A DNA stretch of 22,160 nt from Puniceicoccales bacterium (GTDB lineage Bacteria; Verrucomicrobiota; Verrucomicrobiia; Opitutales; JAIRKQ01). The translations under genes and the position numbers were made by a program. Position 1 is the stretch's first letter, and every line of letters starts with the position of its first letter. Positions 1 through 6,855 of this stretch are shown here, one piece after another. The stretch is taken from NCBI GenBank assembly GCA_031266155.1, contig JAISBO010000001.1:1-22160 (forward strand), given 5' to 3'. The notes beneath the pieces were generated by a model. It was not told where the DNA came from. It saw nothing but the letters and a program-made list of their open reading frames with translations, and did not search any database.

Positions 1-657
1 ATTGCCGCACAAAAGGAAATGTGGCAAACAGCAGAGATAAAATATACCGAATCGGCGGATGAAGCAGAAAAGTATAAACTTGGACTGCCGATACACAACG
101 TGAACGACATCCTGTTTGCCCATTTATTCCGGGCATCTAGCTTCGGAAATGAGAAAATAAATGACAGCGACGGAAATGGCATCATGCTGATATACGCGGG
201 GTGTAAAGAAGATGCCGAAATGTATTCGTTGGACACCATAGTGAACAGAGAAGAACCAAAATTTTTAGAGGGGATGATGGCATTAAGAAGGCAGGCCGAA
301 GCCCAACGGGGACTTGGGCACCGCTACATGCGTGTGATGACAGGAGCATTTAGGAATACTGGTTTCTACTGGCATGCAGAAAACATTGACATCGCTGCCC
401 TACTGGACCTCAATCCGTACCATATGGAAACTGGGCAGGCATATACTATCGGTGACCGCAATGCCTGGGGTCGTGATACGTCACAGGATATCCCTCGCCT
501 AGCGGTCAGGAAAGTAAATGACACTCCTCCAACCTATGAATTTGAAACCTTGCTGCCTGGGGATACATCCGAAAAGGAATGCATGGGCATTTTCAATGTT
601 TATGCCACTGACGTCAAGAAGCACGACGCAGAGTATTGGGAGCAATTTAAGCCCTAA
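1..657 (+). CDS. Hypothetical protein, 5' end probably outside window
   Basis: The reading frame is open from the first base, so the real start probably lies upstream. The first in-window ATG is at 19 and would give 212 residues. I do not recognise the family. The visible part is hydrophilic, with no signal peptide or membrane segment. It has an aromatic/His-rich central patch (GFYWHAEN, residues ~115-122 from the ATG) and a DRNAWGRD segment at ~146-153. The frame ends at a TAA at 655-657, a few bases from where similarity to an IS5-type transposase begins, so the C-terminus may be truncated or altered by that element. Function unknown. I am fairly sure it is or was coding, because of its length and ordinary composition. 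Confidence 0.5.
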   Translation: MAAQKEMWQTAEIKYTESADEAEKYKLGLPIHNVNDILFAHLFRASSFGNEKINDSDGNGIMLIYAGCKEDAEMYSLDTIVNREEPKFLEGMMALRRQAEAQRGLGHRYMRVMTGAFRNTGFYWHAENIDIAALLDLNPYHMETGQAYTIGDRNAWGRDTSQDIPRLAVRKVNDTPPTYEFETLLPGDTSEKECMGIFNVYATDVKKHDAEYWEQFKP

Positions 658-893
658 GGTCGAGACTCATGGTCGATAAGGGGTACGACGCCGACTGGTT
701 TCGGGAGAGGCTGAAACAATGCGAGGTAGAGTCATGTATTCCTCCCATGTGTCACCGCAGAGTCCGATTATCCTATGACGTAGATCTGTATAAACGGCAC
801 CATAAAATTGAAAATATGTTCGGCAAATTGAAGGGTTGGCGGCCAATGGGATCCACTAACGCTGCATGGCATTCGATGTCCGGATTTTAATCT
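651..893 (+). pseudogene. IS5-family transposase remnant (C-terminal part)
   Basis: The translated frame contains DKGYDADWFRERL and then, ~45 residues on, HKIENMFGKLKGWR. These are the second Asp region and the catalytic Glu region of IS5-family (IS427-like) DDE transposases, where DKGYD...ADWFR and IENMFGRLKDWR are typical. Only about 70 residues remain. The N-terminal half with the first catalytic Asp is missing, because the frame is closed by a TAA at 648-650. After the WR at ~840 the expected ATRYDRC segment is replaced by unrelated codons ending in a TAA at 888-890. An RC-M-A-F stretch in another frame near 860-875 hints at frameshift decay. The ATG at 669 would allow a 73-residue product, but it could not transpose. 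No terminal inverted repeats are visible. The remnant lies between a possibly truncated gene and the OTU gene, which fits a history of insertion and transfer. Confidence 0.75.
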
Positions 894-894
894 A

Positions 895-3045
895 CTATCG
901 TACAAGTGCTTCCATATGTAGTTCTCCAGGCCCACGATTTGGATCTAGATTTATTATAAAGTACAGCACGATATCATAATTCGGACCTTGTCCTGGATTG
1001 ATTGGGCGATCTAGGTGCTCCATGTCGATTGGGTTACCATTAGCATCAAAGCCTTGGAGGGCAGGGTGGTGTCCCGCAAATACAGGGTTGCCTTCTGCAT
1101 GAAAATGGTTAACGATGAACACCCTTCTTCTAAAAGCTATTGCCGCCACTCTTGCATCCGCAATATTACCGAACCTATTTTGGGCCAGAGCATTAGGATC
1201 AGTTGTATGTATGACTGCTCTAATGCCCCTTGGATTAAGATCCTGTTGTGGATCGGGGTTTGGTATTCTTCTATTCAAAATACCTTGTGCAGTGTCGTGA
1301 ATTCGCCGGCGAACTAGTTCTTGAGCCGCTCGTGGATTTAGATCCAGCTGTGGGAGAACAAAGTGTCCTATGGCTGCGAAAAGGCAGTTGCCGTCCTCAG
1401 GAACATGGTGAATCCGAAATTGACCAAAAGGTGTCTGGACAGCAACACCAGTAGGGCCAAGGAGGTGTTCATCATCTAGCCCATGTAGCCATCCAGGCAG
1501 CTCAAGACCTCTGTCTCCAAACTCGGGAGGAGGACCATCGAAAAATCGCCACATCACCGGCGGCGGTACAAATGCTTCTGGTACAAATGCTTCTGGTACA
1601 AGTGCTTCTACATGCCGTTCTTCAGGCCCAGGATTTGGATCTGGATTTATTATAAAGTATAGCACAATATCTTGTCCCGGATTGATTGGAGAAACTTGCC
1701 CTCCTGCGATTTGTTCCACGGTAATTGGATTACCATTAGCCTCAAAGCCTTCATTGGCAGGGGTATCCCCTCCATGAAAATGGTTAACGATGAACACTCT
1801 TCTTCCAAGAATCATTGCTGCCATTCCTGCCGCCATTCTTGCCTCCATGCCATTGTTAAACCTATTTAGGGGAGCAGGGGTCTCAGGATTAGTCATAGCC
1901 ATAATTGCTTCAATGCCCTCTGGAGTAAAAACGCCTGGATCGGGGTTTAGTATTGTTTCATTCAAAATACCTTGTGCAATGATGTGAATTGCCTGGCGAA
2001 CTGCTCCTTGGTCTAATCCAACAAAATGTCCTATGGCTGTGAAAAGACAATTGTCGTCCTCAGGAACATGGTGAATCCGAAATTGACCAAAATTTCCCGC
2101 ATCGACGACAAAACCAGTAGGGCCAATATGCCTATATTGATCTAGCGTATGTAGCCACCCAGGGAGCTTAGGCATCCCAAGATCTCGGACTGGAACGCCT
2201 AGGCCACCCCCTGCCGGTCTCGTTATAGGATCCGTTGATTTTGGCCTAGAAAAAGCTGGCGGTGGTCGTCTAGGCGGGTTATCCCCGAAAGCTACCCTCG
2301 CTGATTCTGACCTAGGAAAAGCTGGCGGTAGTCGTCTAGGCTGGTTATCCCCGAAAGCTACCTTCGCTGATTCTGACCTAGGAAAAGCTGGCGGCACGAA
2401 ACATATCTTGCCCATAATCTCCAGTGCATCACCTACTCCTCCATCGTTAAGATGGACTTGACCGTCAAAATGAGGTATCCATAGGCCAAATGATATGGGT
2501 GGTGTTGTCTTTGTCTGTACATGGAAATGAGATCCATGGTCAGTCACTGAGATTTGTCCCCTATATTGACTCATAAATTGGTCTACAAATTTTGCGAATG
2601 CTCCCGCATCTATCCCTGACTTGCCTCCTTCATGAGGTCTTATATCTGCCAAAAGGCCATCTAATTCTCCTCTAAAGTTAGCACTAACTGCAATGAGCTC
2701 TATTGGCTCCTGCGGTACTTTATATGACGACATTGCCGGCGGCTCTTCCGGCGGTGGTGGTGCTGGTGGCGGTGGTGGTGCTGAAGCCTTCTTTGCCTCT
2801 TCCGGTATTTTTTCTATTTTATTAATTAGAACTTTGATTCCGGATCCTTGATTCTGAACAGCATATTGGACTGTTACGATACGGTCACCTAAAGGGATCC
2901 TTCTTGTTTCTGGCTTTCCCCCCGCAGGATTAGCTGCAAAATGCCTTTGTATTACAGTTTGAAATTCCAAAAAACGACTACAAACACCTGGACTTCTCCC
3001 TGTATATGTTACATTACCTACCTGGAATAATACTTTATCTGCCAT
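895..3045 (-). CDS. Tandem OTU-domain cysteine protease, candidate secreted effector
   Basis: 716 residues. The start at 3045 has a good GGAGG about 6 nt upstream (3051-3055). Layout: an N-terminal region of unknown fold (1-85); a Pro-rich linker (~90-103); a second unknown region (105-215); a 22-residue repeat (218-272); then two copies of an OTU-like module at ~294-483 and ~516-715. Each module opens with LPGWLH and has FGQFRIHHVPED followed by the Cys-box: DDNCLF (Cys333) and DGNCLF (Cys554). Each ends with a VLYFIIN strand and a His: ERHVEAL (His478) and ELHMEAL (His710). The D(G)NC box plus a C-terminal strand followed by His is the OTU deubiquitinase signature. OTU proteases remove ubiquitin from proteins, and intracellular bacteria use them as effectors; Legionella LotA also carries two. 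No Sec signal peptide is visible, as is usual for type III or IV substrates. Secretion and ubiquitin activity are inferred. Confidence 0.75.
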   Translation of the reverse strand: MADKVLFQVGNVTYTGRSPGVCSRFLEFQTVIQRHFAANPAGGKPETRRIPLGDRIVTVQYAVQNQGSGIKVLINKIEKIPEEAKKASAPPPPPAPPPPEEPPAMSSYKVPQEPIELIAVSANFRGELDGLLADIRPHEGGKSGIDAGAFAKFVDQFMSQYRGQISVTDHGSHFHVQTKTTPPISFGLWIPHFDGQVHLNDGGVGDALEIMGKICFVPPAFPRSESAKVAFGDNQPRRLPPAFPRSESARVAFGDNPPRRPPPAFSRPKSTDPITRPAGGGLGVPVRDLGMPKLPGWLHTLDQYRHIGPTGFVVDAGNFGQFRIHHVPEDDNCLFTAIGHFVGLDQGAVRQAIHIIAQGILNETILNPDPGVFTPEGIEAIMAMTNPETPAPLNRFNNGMEARMAAGMAAMILGRRVFIVNHFHGGDTPANEGFEANGNPITVEQIAGGQVSPINPGQDIVLYFIINPDPNPGPEERHVEALVPEAFVPEAFVPPPVMWRFFDGPPPEFGDRGLELPGWLHGLDDEHLLGPTGVAVQTPFGQFRIHHVPEDGNCLFAAIGHFVLPQLDLNPRAAQELVRRRIHDTAQGILNRRIPNPDPQQDLNPRGIRAVIHTTDPNALAQNRFGNIADARVAAIAFRRRVFIVNHFHAEGNPVFAGHHPALQGFDANGNPIDMEHLDRPINPGQGPNYDIVLYFIINLDPNRGPGELHMEALVR
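901..1500 (-). repeat. Internal duplication in the OTU gene, copy 2 (C-terminal)
   Basis: This segment encodes residues ~516-715 and is a diverged copy of the segment at 1597-2166. Shared blocks appear in the same order: LPGWLH, GPTG, FGQFRIHHVPED-NCLF-AIGHFV, AQGILN, NPDP, RRVFIVNHFH, ANGNPI, PINPGQ, DIVLYFIIN and H-EALV. The duplication is old enough for large changes between the blocks. Confidence 0.85.
1565..1609 (-). repeat. Three tandem 15-bp units (VPEA-F/L linker)
   Basis: On the plus strand the unit GGTACAAATGCTTCT occurs at 1565-1579 and 1580-1594, and with one change (AAA to AAG) at 1595-1609. It encodes a VPEAF/VPEAL repeat linking the two OTU modules. The near-perfect identity suggests recent slippage expansion. 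Confidence 0.9.
1597..2166 (-). repeat. Internal duplication in the OTU gene, copy 1
   Basis: This segment encodes residues ~294-483 and is paralogous to the segment at 901-1500. Its Cys-box reads DDNC where the other copy has the more usual DGNC. Confidence 0.85.
2230..2394 (-). repeat. 66-bp (22-residue) tandem repeat, about 2.5 units
   Basis: Residues 218-239 and 240-261 of the OTU protein are near-identical 22-mers (PPAFPRSESA-[KR]-VAFGDN-[QP]-PRR...). A partial, more diverged third unit starts PPAFSRPKS. The DNA period is 66 bp with only a few mismatches. The Pro/Ser/Arg-rich sequence is probably a flexible, disordered linker before the first OTU module. Confidence 0.9.
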
Positions 3046-3509
3046 TCTACCCTCCGGACAAAGAAGGTACTTTATAATTTCAATATGTCAATGAAAATAA
3101 TTTTATCCTCCATTTGGACAAAATCAATCCTCCTAGGGAAGTAGGCAAAGGGGAATAAAAAATAGATGGGCAAATTGCATTGCCTAAAGAAATGGCTGTG
3201 ACTTCGATGGGGTTCGTACTTTACTAAAATGGCAAGCTTCTGCGGATAGAAAACGTTACGCTAACCCTAGACATAATGCCCAGTGGGTTTGAAACCGGTT
3301 TGCTGGCATAATATGGACCCCTATGCAGCTCCACGGGTATGGTAAATTTTCATCCCCTACTTCAACCACACCATGCCCCAGGCCATTGGGTGAAGACTTT
3401 TTTGCCAAACTCAAAGATCGGCCATTCCTTTGCCACGGGGAATGGCCATCCCTCTTCCCGTTTCTTATCCGCTATCCCTTTGGCTTCCTGCTTTATTTCT
3501 TCCTTTTTT
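3046..3509. other. Intergenic region with possible gene debris
   Basis: I see no convincing complete gene here. A plus-strand frame from 3188 to a TGA at 3290-3292 gives a protein-like tail (LLKWQASADRKRY...) without a start or an identifiable family. On the minus strand, a frame from the neighbouring small gene's 3' end down to 3362 is rich in Lys/Glu and Trp (KKREEGWPFP, KEWPIFEFGKKVF) and may be a frameshifted tail or a separate fragment. I found no RNA gene and no terminator that I would defend. Confidence 0.4.
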
Positions 3510-3851
3510 TTATGAGTCCTGATCCCAACCCCCAATTTCAATGCCCGAATCGGAATCAATCGAGACGTCAAGGGTTGTAGCCCTAAGATAAACCAATTTG
3601 CTTTCCATGTTGTATTCTATTGTGCTGAGGTACTCAAAGTTTACTCCTCTGCCATCCGTTACGGCGAACGTACACCAGCAGGAACCATTGCCGATGATAT
3701 CCTGATTATTTACAAAGCTATCCGTTATCTCCGTACGTTCGGCATCGGTGAGTTCATTGAAAAACCTATGCGCAATGTCGTGGGGGGCGACGCAGGTTGT
3801 AATTCCGTTGGAAAAAATCTCCTCCATGTTTGTATGACCTATGCTATCCAT
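3510..3851 (-). CDS. Small hypothetical protein
   Basis: 113 residues from an ATG at 3851, with an AAAGAAAGG-like ribosome binding site about 9 nt upstream. I do not recognise the family. The sequence is soluble and acidic, with two close cysteines (GSCWC, residues ~57-61) and an acidic tail (SIDSDSGIEIGGWDQDS). There is no signal peptide or membrane segment. The neighbouring OTU gene is on the same strand more than 450 bases downstream, so they need not be co-transcribed. Just before the stop the sequence contains a run of eight A on the minus strand, and another frame stays open for ~50 more residues, so the annotated end may be a frameshift artefact or mutation. Moderate confidence that it is coding. 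Confidence 0.45.
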   Translation of the reverse strand: MDSIGHTNMEEIFSNGITTCVAPHDIAHRFFNELTDAERTEITDSFVNNQDIIGNGSCWCTFAVTDGRGVNFEYLSTIEYNMESKLVYLRATTLDVSIDSDSGIEIGGWDQDS

Positions 3852-4101
3852 AATTATATGCCTTTCTTTGGTTAAAACTTTGAAAATTAAAATTAGGCTA
3901 CCTATTTTTCAAACTTCCCTAATTTTAAAATTTCGTGGGGGTTAAATTCGAAAGATTTTGTTTTGTCAAGTATGAAATTAGCATTGACCTCCGCAGGTCG
4001 ATGGAAAACTCATCCCGGTTCATTATCTGAATGGTTCTAATGTCCAACCACGTCGAATTTTTCGCCAATATTCGACGTTTAAATTGATATGGCTGGCGTT
4101 G

Positions 4102-4138
4102 GGGAAAATTTTCCCTAGGGTGATTTTCCCTAGGGAAA
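4102..4138. repeat. prfB: Palindromes and 15-bp tandem repeat in the prfB leader
   Basis: Just upstream of prfB, GGGAAAATTTTCCC (4102-4115) is a perfect 14-bp palindrome and TTTCCCTAGGGAAA (4125-4138) is another. The 12-mer TTTTCCCTAGGG occurs at 4109-4120 and again at 4124-4135, a 15-bp period. The rest of 3852-4101 shows nothing I can identify. The elements could fold as alternative hairpins in the transcript or be a protein-binding site; which of these is not visible from the sequence. Confidence 0.6.
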
Positions 4139-4150
4139 CGAAATTTCACA

Positions 4151-5290
4151 ATGCAAGAATTGTCAGAATTTTTATCGGCGGCCAATGGGATCAACGATCG
4201 CATCAAAACCCTGTCGACATTTTTAGACATCGATGGAGTAAAGCACGAAATTGGCAAAATTGAAGAAAGCATGTCGGCCCCGGGTTTTTGGAATAATCAG
4301 TTGCTAGCAAAGGAAACGGGCAGCAAATTACACGCTCTCAAAGAGCAATTGGCAAGCATGGAAAATTTAAAAAAAGTAGCGGATGAAATTAACATTTTGC
4401 TGGAATTTGCATCCTCCGAACAGGAGAACGCGGAATATCTATCGGAAGCGGTTACGCTCATTGGGAAAATTTCTAAGGACTTGGGCAGGTTGGAACTGGT
4501 ATCGTATCTGAATGGCAAACATGATCACTGCAATGCGATTTTGAGCATCCATGCCGGTGCTGGCGGTACCGAATCTTGCGACTGGGCAGACATGATTCTG
4601 CGTATGTATATGCGCTGGGCGGAACGGAACAATTTCGAAACGGAAATTCAGGATATGCAATCGGGAGAAGAAGCTGGAATCAATAGTGTTACCATAAGGA
4701 TTATTGGGGAAAACGCATATGGGTACATAAAGGCCGAACGGGGCGTTCATAGGCTGGTACGCATCAGCCCCTTCGATGCCAACAAGCGTAGGCATACTTC
4801 CTTTTGTTCCGTCGATGTAATCGCCGAAATTGAGGACGATGAGGATATAAAAATTGACGATGCTGACCTACGCATCGACACCTACCGTTCCAGCGGGAAA
4901 GGTGGCCAACACGTAAATAAAACGGAATCAGCCATTCGAATAACCCATATTCCGACGGGCATCGTTGTCACATGCCAGAATGAACGTTCCCAACATAAGA
5001 ATAAGGAATCCGCCATGAAGAACCTGCGGTCTCGCCTATACGAAAAAATGGAGGATGAAAAACGGTCCGCCATGGAAAAATTTTATGGACCCAAGGGAGA
5101 AATTGGATGGGGCTATCAGATCCGTAGCTACGTTTGTCAACCATACCAAATGGTAAAAGACCTGCGTACCGGTACTGAAACGAGTAACATCCAGGAAGTT
5201 ATGGATGGTGACATCGACCAGTTCATATATTCTTGGCTAAAAGCTGGCTGTCCAACGGAACGCAAAACATCCAACGATGATAGAGATTAG
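4151..5290 (+). CDS. prfB: Peptide chain release factor 2 (RF2)
   Basis: 379 residues, slightly longer than the ~365 of E. coli RF2. RF2 recognises UAA and UGA in the ribosomal A site and triggers peptide release. Visible motifs: an N-terminal helical domain (1-110); the SPF stop-codon recognition tripeptide (206-208, in RISPFDANKRRHTSF), which marks RF2 as opposed to RF1; and the universal GGQ (251-253, in SGKGGQHVNKTESA) that catalyses hydrolysis. The start is an ATG at 4151. An in-frame TGA at 4121-4123 excludes a longer product. The only purine-rich ribosome binding candidate (AGGGA, ~4132-4136) is rather far, ~14 nt. In many bacteria codons ~25-26 hold an in-frame UGA bypassed by a +1 frameshift. 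Here the matching region (LSTFLDIDGVK) reads straight through, so that autoregulation is absent. Confidence 0.97.
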   Translation: MQELSEFLSAANGINDRIKTLSTFLDIDGVKHEIGKIEESMSAPGFWNNQLLAKETGSKLHALKEQLASMENLKKVADEINILLEFASSEQENAEYLSEAVTLIGKISKDLGRLELVSYLNGKHDHCNAILSIHAGAGGTESCDWADMILRMYMRWAERNNFETEIQDMQSGEEAGINSVTIRIIGENAYGYIKAERGVHRLVRISPFDANKRRHTSFCSVDVIAEIEDDEDIKIDDADLRIDTYRSSGKGGQHVNKTESAIRITHIPTGIVVTCQNERSQHKNKESAMKNLRSRLYEKMEDEKRSAMEKFYGPKGEIGWGYQIRSYVCQPYQMVKDLRTGTETSNIQEVMDGDIDQFIYSWLKAGCPTERKTSNDDRD

Positions 5291-5360
5291 GAAACCGTTT
5301 TGAACATTTAGACGCTGTGGCGACCATAATGTAAAAATGAGAAGGGGAGAGAATGTTGGA

Positions 5361-5777
5361 TTAGTGTCGTATTTTAGCGAGCTTTTTAGCCATTTGGTAT
5401 TTAACTTTGGCGTCAAGCTTTTCGATTTCGGCGGGATCCAAGGCTTCCCGTTTGTTGCGAGCTTCCTCAAGGGCCTTTTGAGCGTGCTTTTCCGCCTCTT
5501 CAATTTCGTGCAAATCGGCTTCGTTGATATTTAGTGATTCGTCGGTGAGAACAAAAACGCTGTCGTGGGAAATCATGGCAAACCCGAAATCTATGGCGAA
5601 ACTTTCCTGGGAATTGGCATTTTTGGCAACAAGTTCTCCCGGCTGAATAATCGTCAATAGGGGTAAATGCCCCGGCAAAATTTCGATTTCCCCGTCCGAC
5701 GCAGGAAGTACTACGGACGTTACTTTCTTTTCCAGTGTTATGCCGGCAGGGGTTACGATTTTTAACAGCAAGGCCAT
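5361..5777 (-). CDS. atpC: F1 ATP synthase epsilon subunit
   Basis: 138 residues from the ATG at 5777 (MALLLKIVTP). This is the central-stalk subunit that, with gamma, couples rotation to catalysis and can inhibit ATP hydrolysis. The N-terminal beta-sandwich shows the family pattern (ASDGEIEILPGHLPLLTIIQPGEL, residues ~27-50). The C-terminal ~50 residues form the expected charged helical hairpin (AEKHAQKALEEARNKREALDPAEIEK). An upstream in-frame ATG at 5792 would add five residues. I prefer 5777 because it matches family length and because the duplicated atpC remnant at 6851 begins at the equivalent codon. It is the last gene of the atpA-G-D operon. It starts 4 nt after the stop of an inserted exported-protein gene rather than directly after atpD. 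Confidence 0.95.
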   Translation of the reverse strand: MALLLKIVTPAGITLEKKVTSVVLPASDGEIEILPGHLPLLTIIQPGELVAKNANSQESFAIDFGFAMISHDSVFVLTDESLNINEADLHEIEEAEKHAQKALEEARNKREALDPAEIEKLDAKVKYQMAKKLAKIRH

Positions 5778-5781
5778 AATA

Positions 5782-6735
5782 CTAATTTCCAACGGTTAGT
5801 TGTTTGAATTCTTCGATAGCACAATTGGTGATAATGCTAATGTAGAGCCAGATTGTATTCCGACATACTTCATGCCTAATCCTTTGATCTTCGGCGTTGT
5901 TTATAATGTCATCGTAAATCAAATCACCGGCAAAACCAACGGTTTCTAGGGTTCCTCCGGATTCAAACCATCGATGGCCTAGGAAATTTTGAAATCCATT
6001 ATCTAGCAAAGCAATGTATGGATTATAACTTACTACTACCATTGCACCAGGGGCAAGGTCCAGGCTTTCAATTACAGCTTGCAAGGGATTCTGCACTTCA
6101 CTTCGGTTGCAGTCAACGAACTCACACGGGAAATGATACTCACCAAGTTCTTGTTCCCAAATCAATTGGGCAGCGTACCTCTCCGTTGGTAGCAAATTTT
6201 TATCTTCTAACTCTTTAGCTGCGATGAAATATGCCATTGGGTCATATGATAGATCCAATGGACGCTGCGAAGTTATAAAGAAAATCTTTGTGTTGGGATT
6301 GTTGCCTATTATGTTTACCATCTTACTCCTAACAAATTGGCATGTTGTCACTATTTGGGATGAAGAAATTATCACATAGTCATATTTCGCTTTTTTGGGC
6401 AGGACGTCTTGTTTCATACCAAGTAACTTAAACGCTTTCAACAGTTTTTCGAACAGCTTCTCAGGAGTGTTTTCATCAAATTTAATGATGGAAGCACGTT
6501 TTCCATAGAATTCCTCCTCTGCATTATCCAGAAAGTTCATTTCAAAAAATTCAGTGAATTGCTGAGCATTCGTCACTTTGTCGTCTATTTCCAATATTTG
6601 GCATAGATATTTACTACCTTCCGTTAGGCTGCCATCACCATTGAACAGTGGAAGAGCCGTGGTGCTTGGTCGTGCAAATATGACCAAAAGAGCGACTATG
6701 AAGCAAAAAACATTTTTTATTCCCCTATTTTTCAT
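5782..6735 (-). CDS. Exported protein, tandem paralogue B, inside the atp operon
   Basis: 317 residues with a typical Sec signal peptide: a basic start (MKNRGIKN), a hydrophobic core (VFCFIVALLVIF) and probable cleavage after STTA (~residue 27). The mature part looks like an alternating alpha/beta protein: YDYVIIS strand (~118-124), TKIFFITSQRPL (~149-160), E-R-AAQLIWEQELGEY (~188-201), GAMVVVSYNP (~231-240) and HRWFESGGTLETVG (~255-268). This strand/helix order is loosely like DUF218/YdcF-type proteins, but I cannot assign it. The family is unknown to me. It is paralogous to the gene at 6856-7851; the first ~60 residues are almost identical. An AAAGGA ribosome site lies ~7 nt before the ATG, and the stop is 4 nt before atpC. 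It probably acts in the periplasm or at the envelope. Confidence 0.8.
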   Translation of the reverse strand: MKNRGIKNVFCFIVALLVIFARPSTTALPLFNGDGSLTEGSKYLCQILEIDDKVTNAQQFTEFFEMNFLDNAEEEFYGKRASIIKFDENTPEKLFEKLLKAFKLLGMKQDVLPKKAKYDYVIISSSQIVTTCQFVRSKMVNIIGNNPNTKIFFITSQRPLDLSYDPMAYFIAAKELEDKNLLPTERYAAQLIWEQELGEYHFPCEFVDCNRSEVQNPLQAVIESLDLAPGAMVVVSYNPYIALLDNGFQNFLGHRWFESGGTLETVGFAGDLIYDDIINNAEDQRIRHEVCRNTIWLYISIITNCAIEEFKQLTVGN

Positions 6736-6749
6736 TTTCTCATCCTTTC

Positions 6750-6851
6750 TTATATTTCAACTTCCCCGTCCGATGCAGGAAGCACTACGGACACTACTTT
6801 CTTTCCCAGTGTTATGCCGGTGGAGGTTACGATTTTTAATAGCAAGACCAT
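6750..6851 (-). pseudogene. atpC: Remnant of atpC (first 33 codons)
   Basis: Reading on the minus strand from an ATG at 6851, this gives 33 residues (MVLLLKIVTSTGITLGKK...) and then a TAA at 6750-6752. It aligns without gaps to the first 33 residues of the intact AtpC at 5777; by my count 86 of 99 bases are identical. The distance from the preceding gene's stop is 4 nt in both places (TAG then TACC or TATT then ATG). The remnant therefore marks a tandem duplication of a unit of about 1.07 kb made of one exported-protein gene plus the 5' end of atpC. The beta-sandwich is truncated, so no functional epsilon subunit is expected. The next gene's ribosome binding site directly follows the TAA. Confidence 0.9.
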
Positions 6852-6855
6852 GGTA

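Noticed and set aside
838..853. A 16-base identity (GGCGGCCAATGGGATC) between the end of the transposase remnant and prfB at 4178-4193
   Set aside because: One 16-mer shared between two places in a 22-kb window is only mildly unlikely by chance; no similarity extends beyond it, and the prfB copy encodes ordinary RF2 sequence.
1015..1987. Several plus-strand open frames of 60-100 codons opposite the OTU gene
   Set aside because: They come in parallel pairs because the OTU gene is internally duplicated; composition is that of an antisense shadow, with no ribosome sites.
3323..3580. An 85-codon plus-strand frame with a hydrophobic stretch (FLIRYPFGFLLYFFLFFM)
   Set aside because: The hydrophobicity arises from reading the complement of a Lys/Glu-rich stretch and poly-A run; no ribosome site or recognisable family.
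3925..4272. A 115-codon minus-strand frame spanning the prfB 5' end
   Set aside because: It overlaps the well-supported prfB start on the opposite strand and shows no family features.
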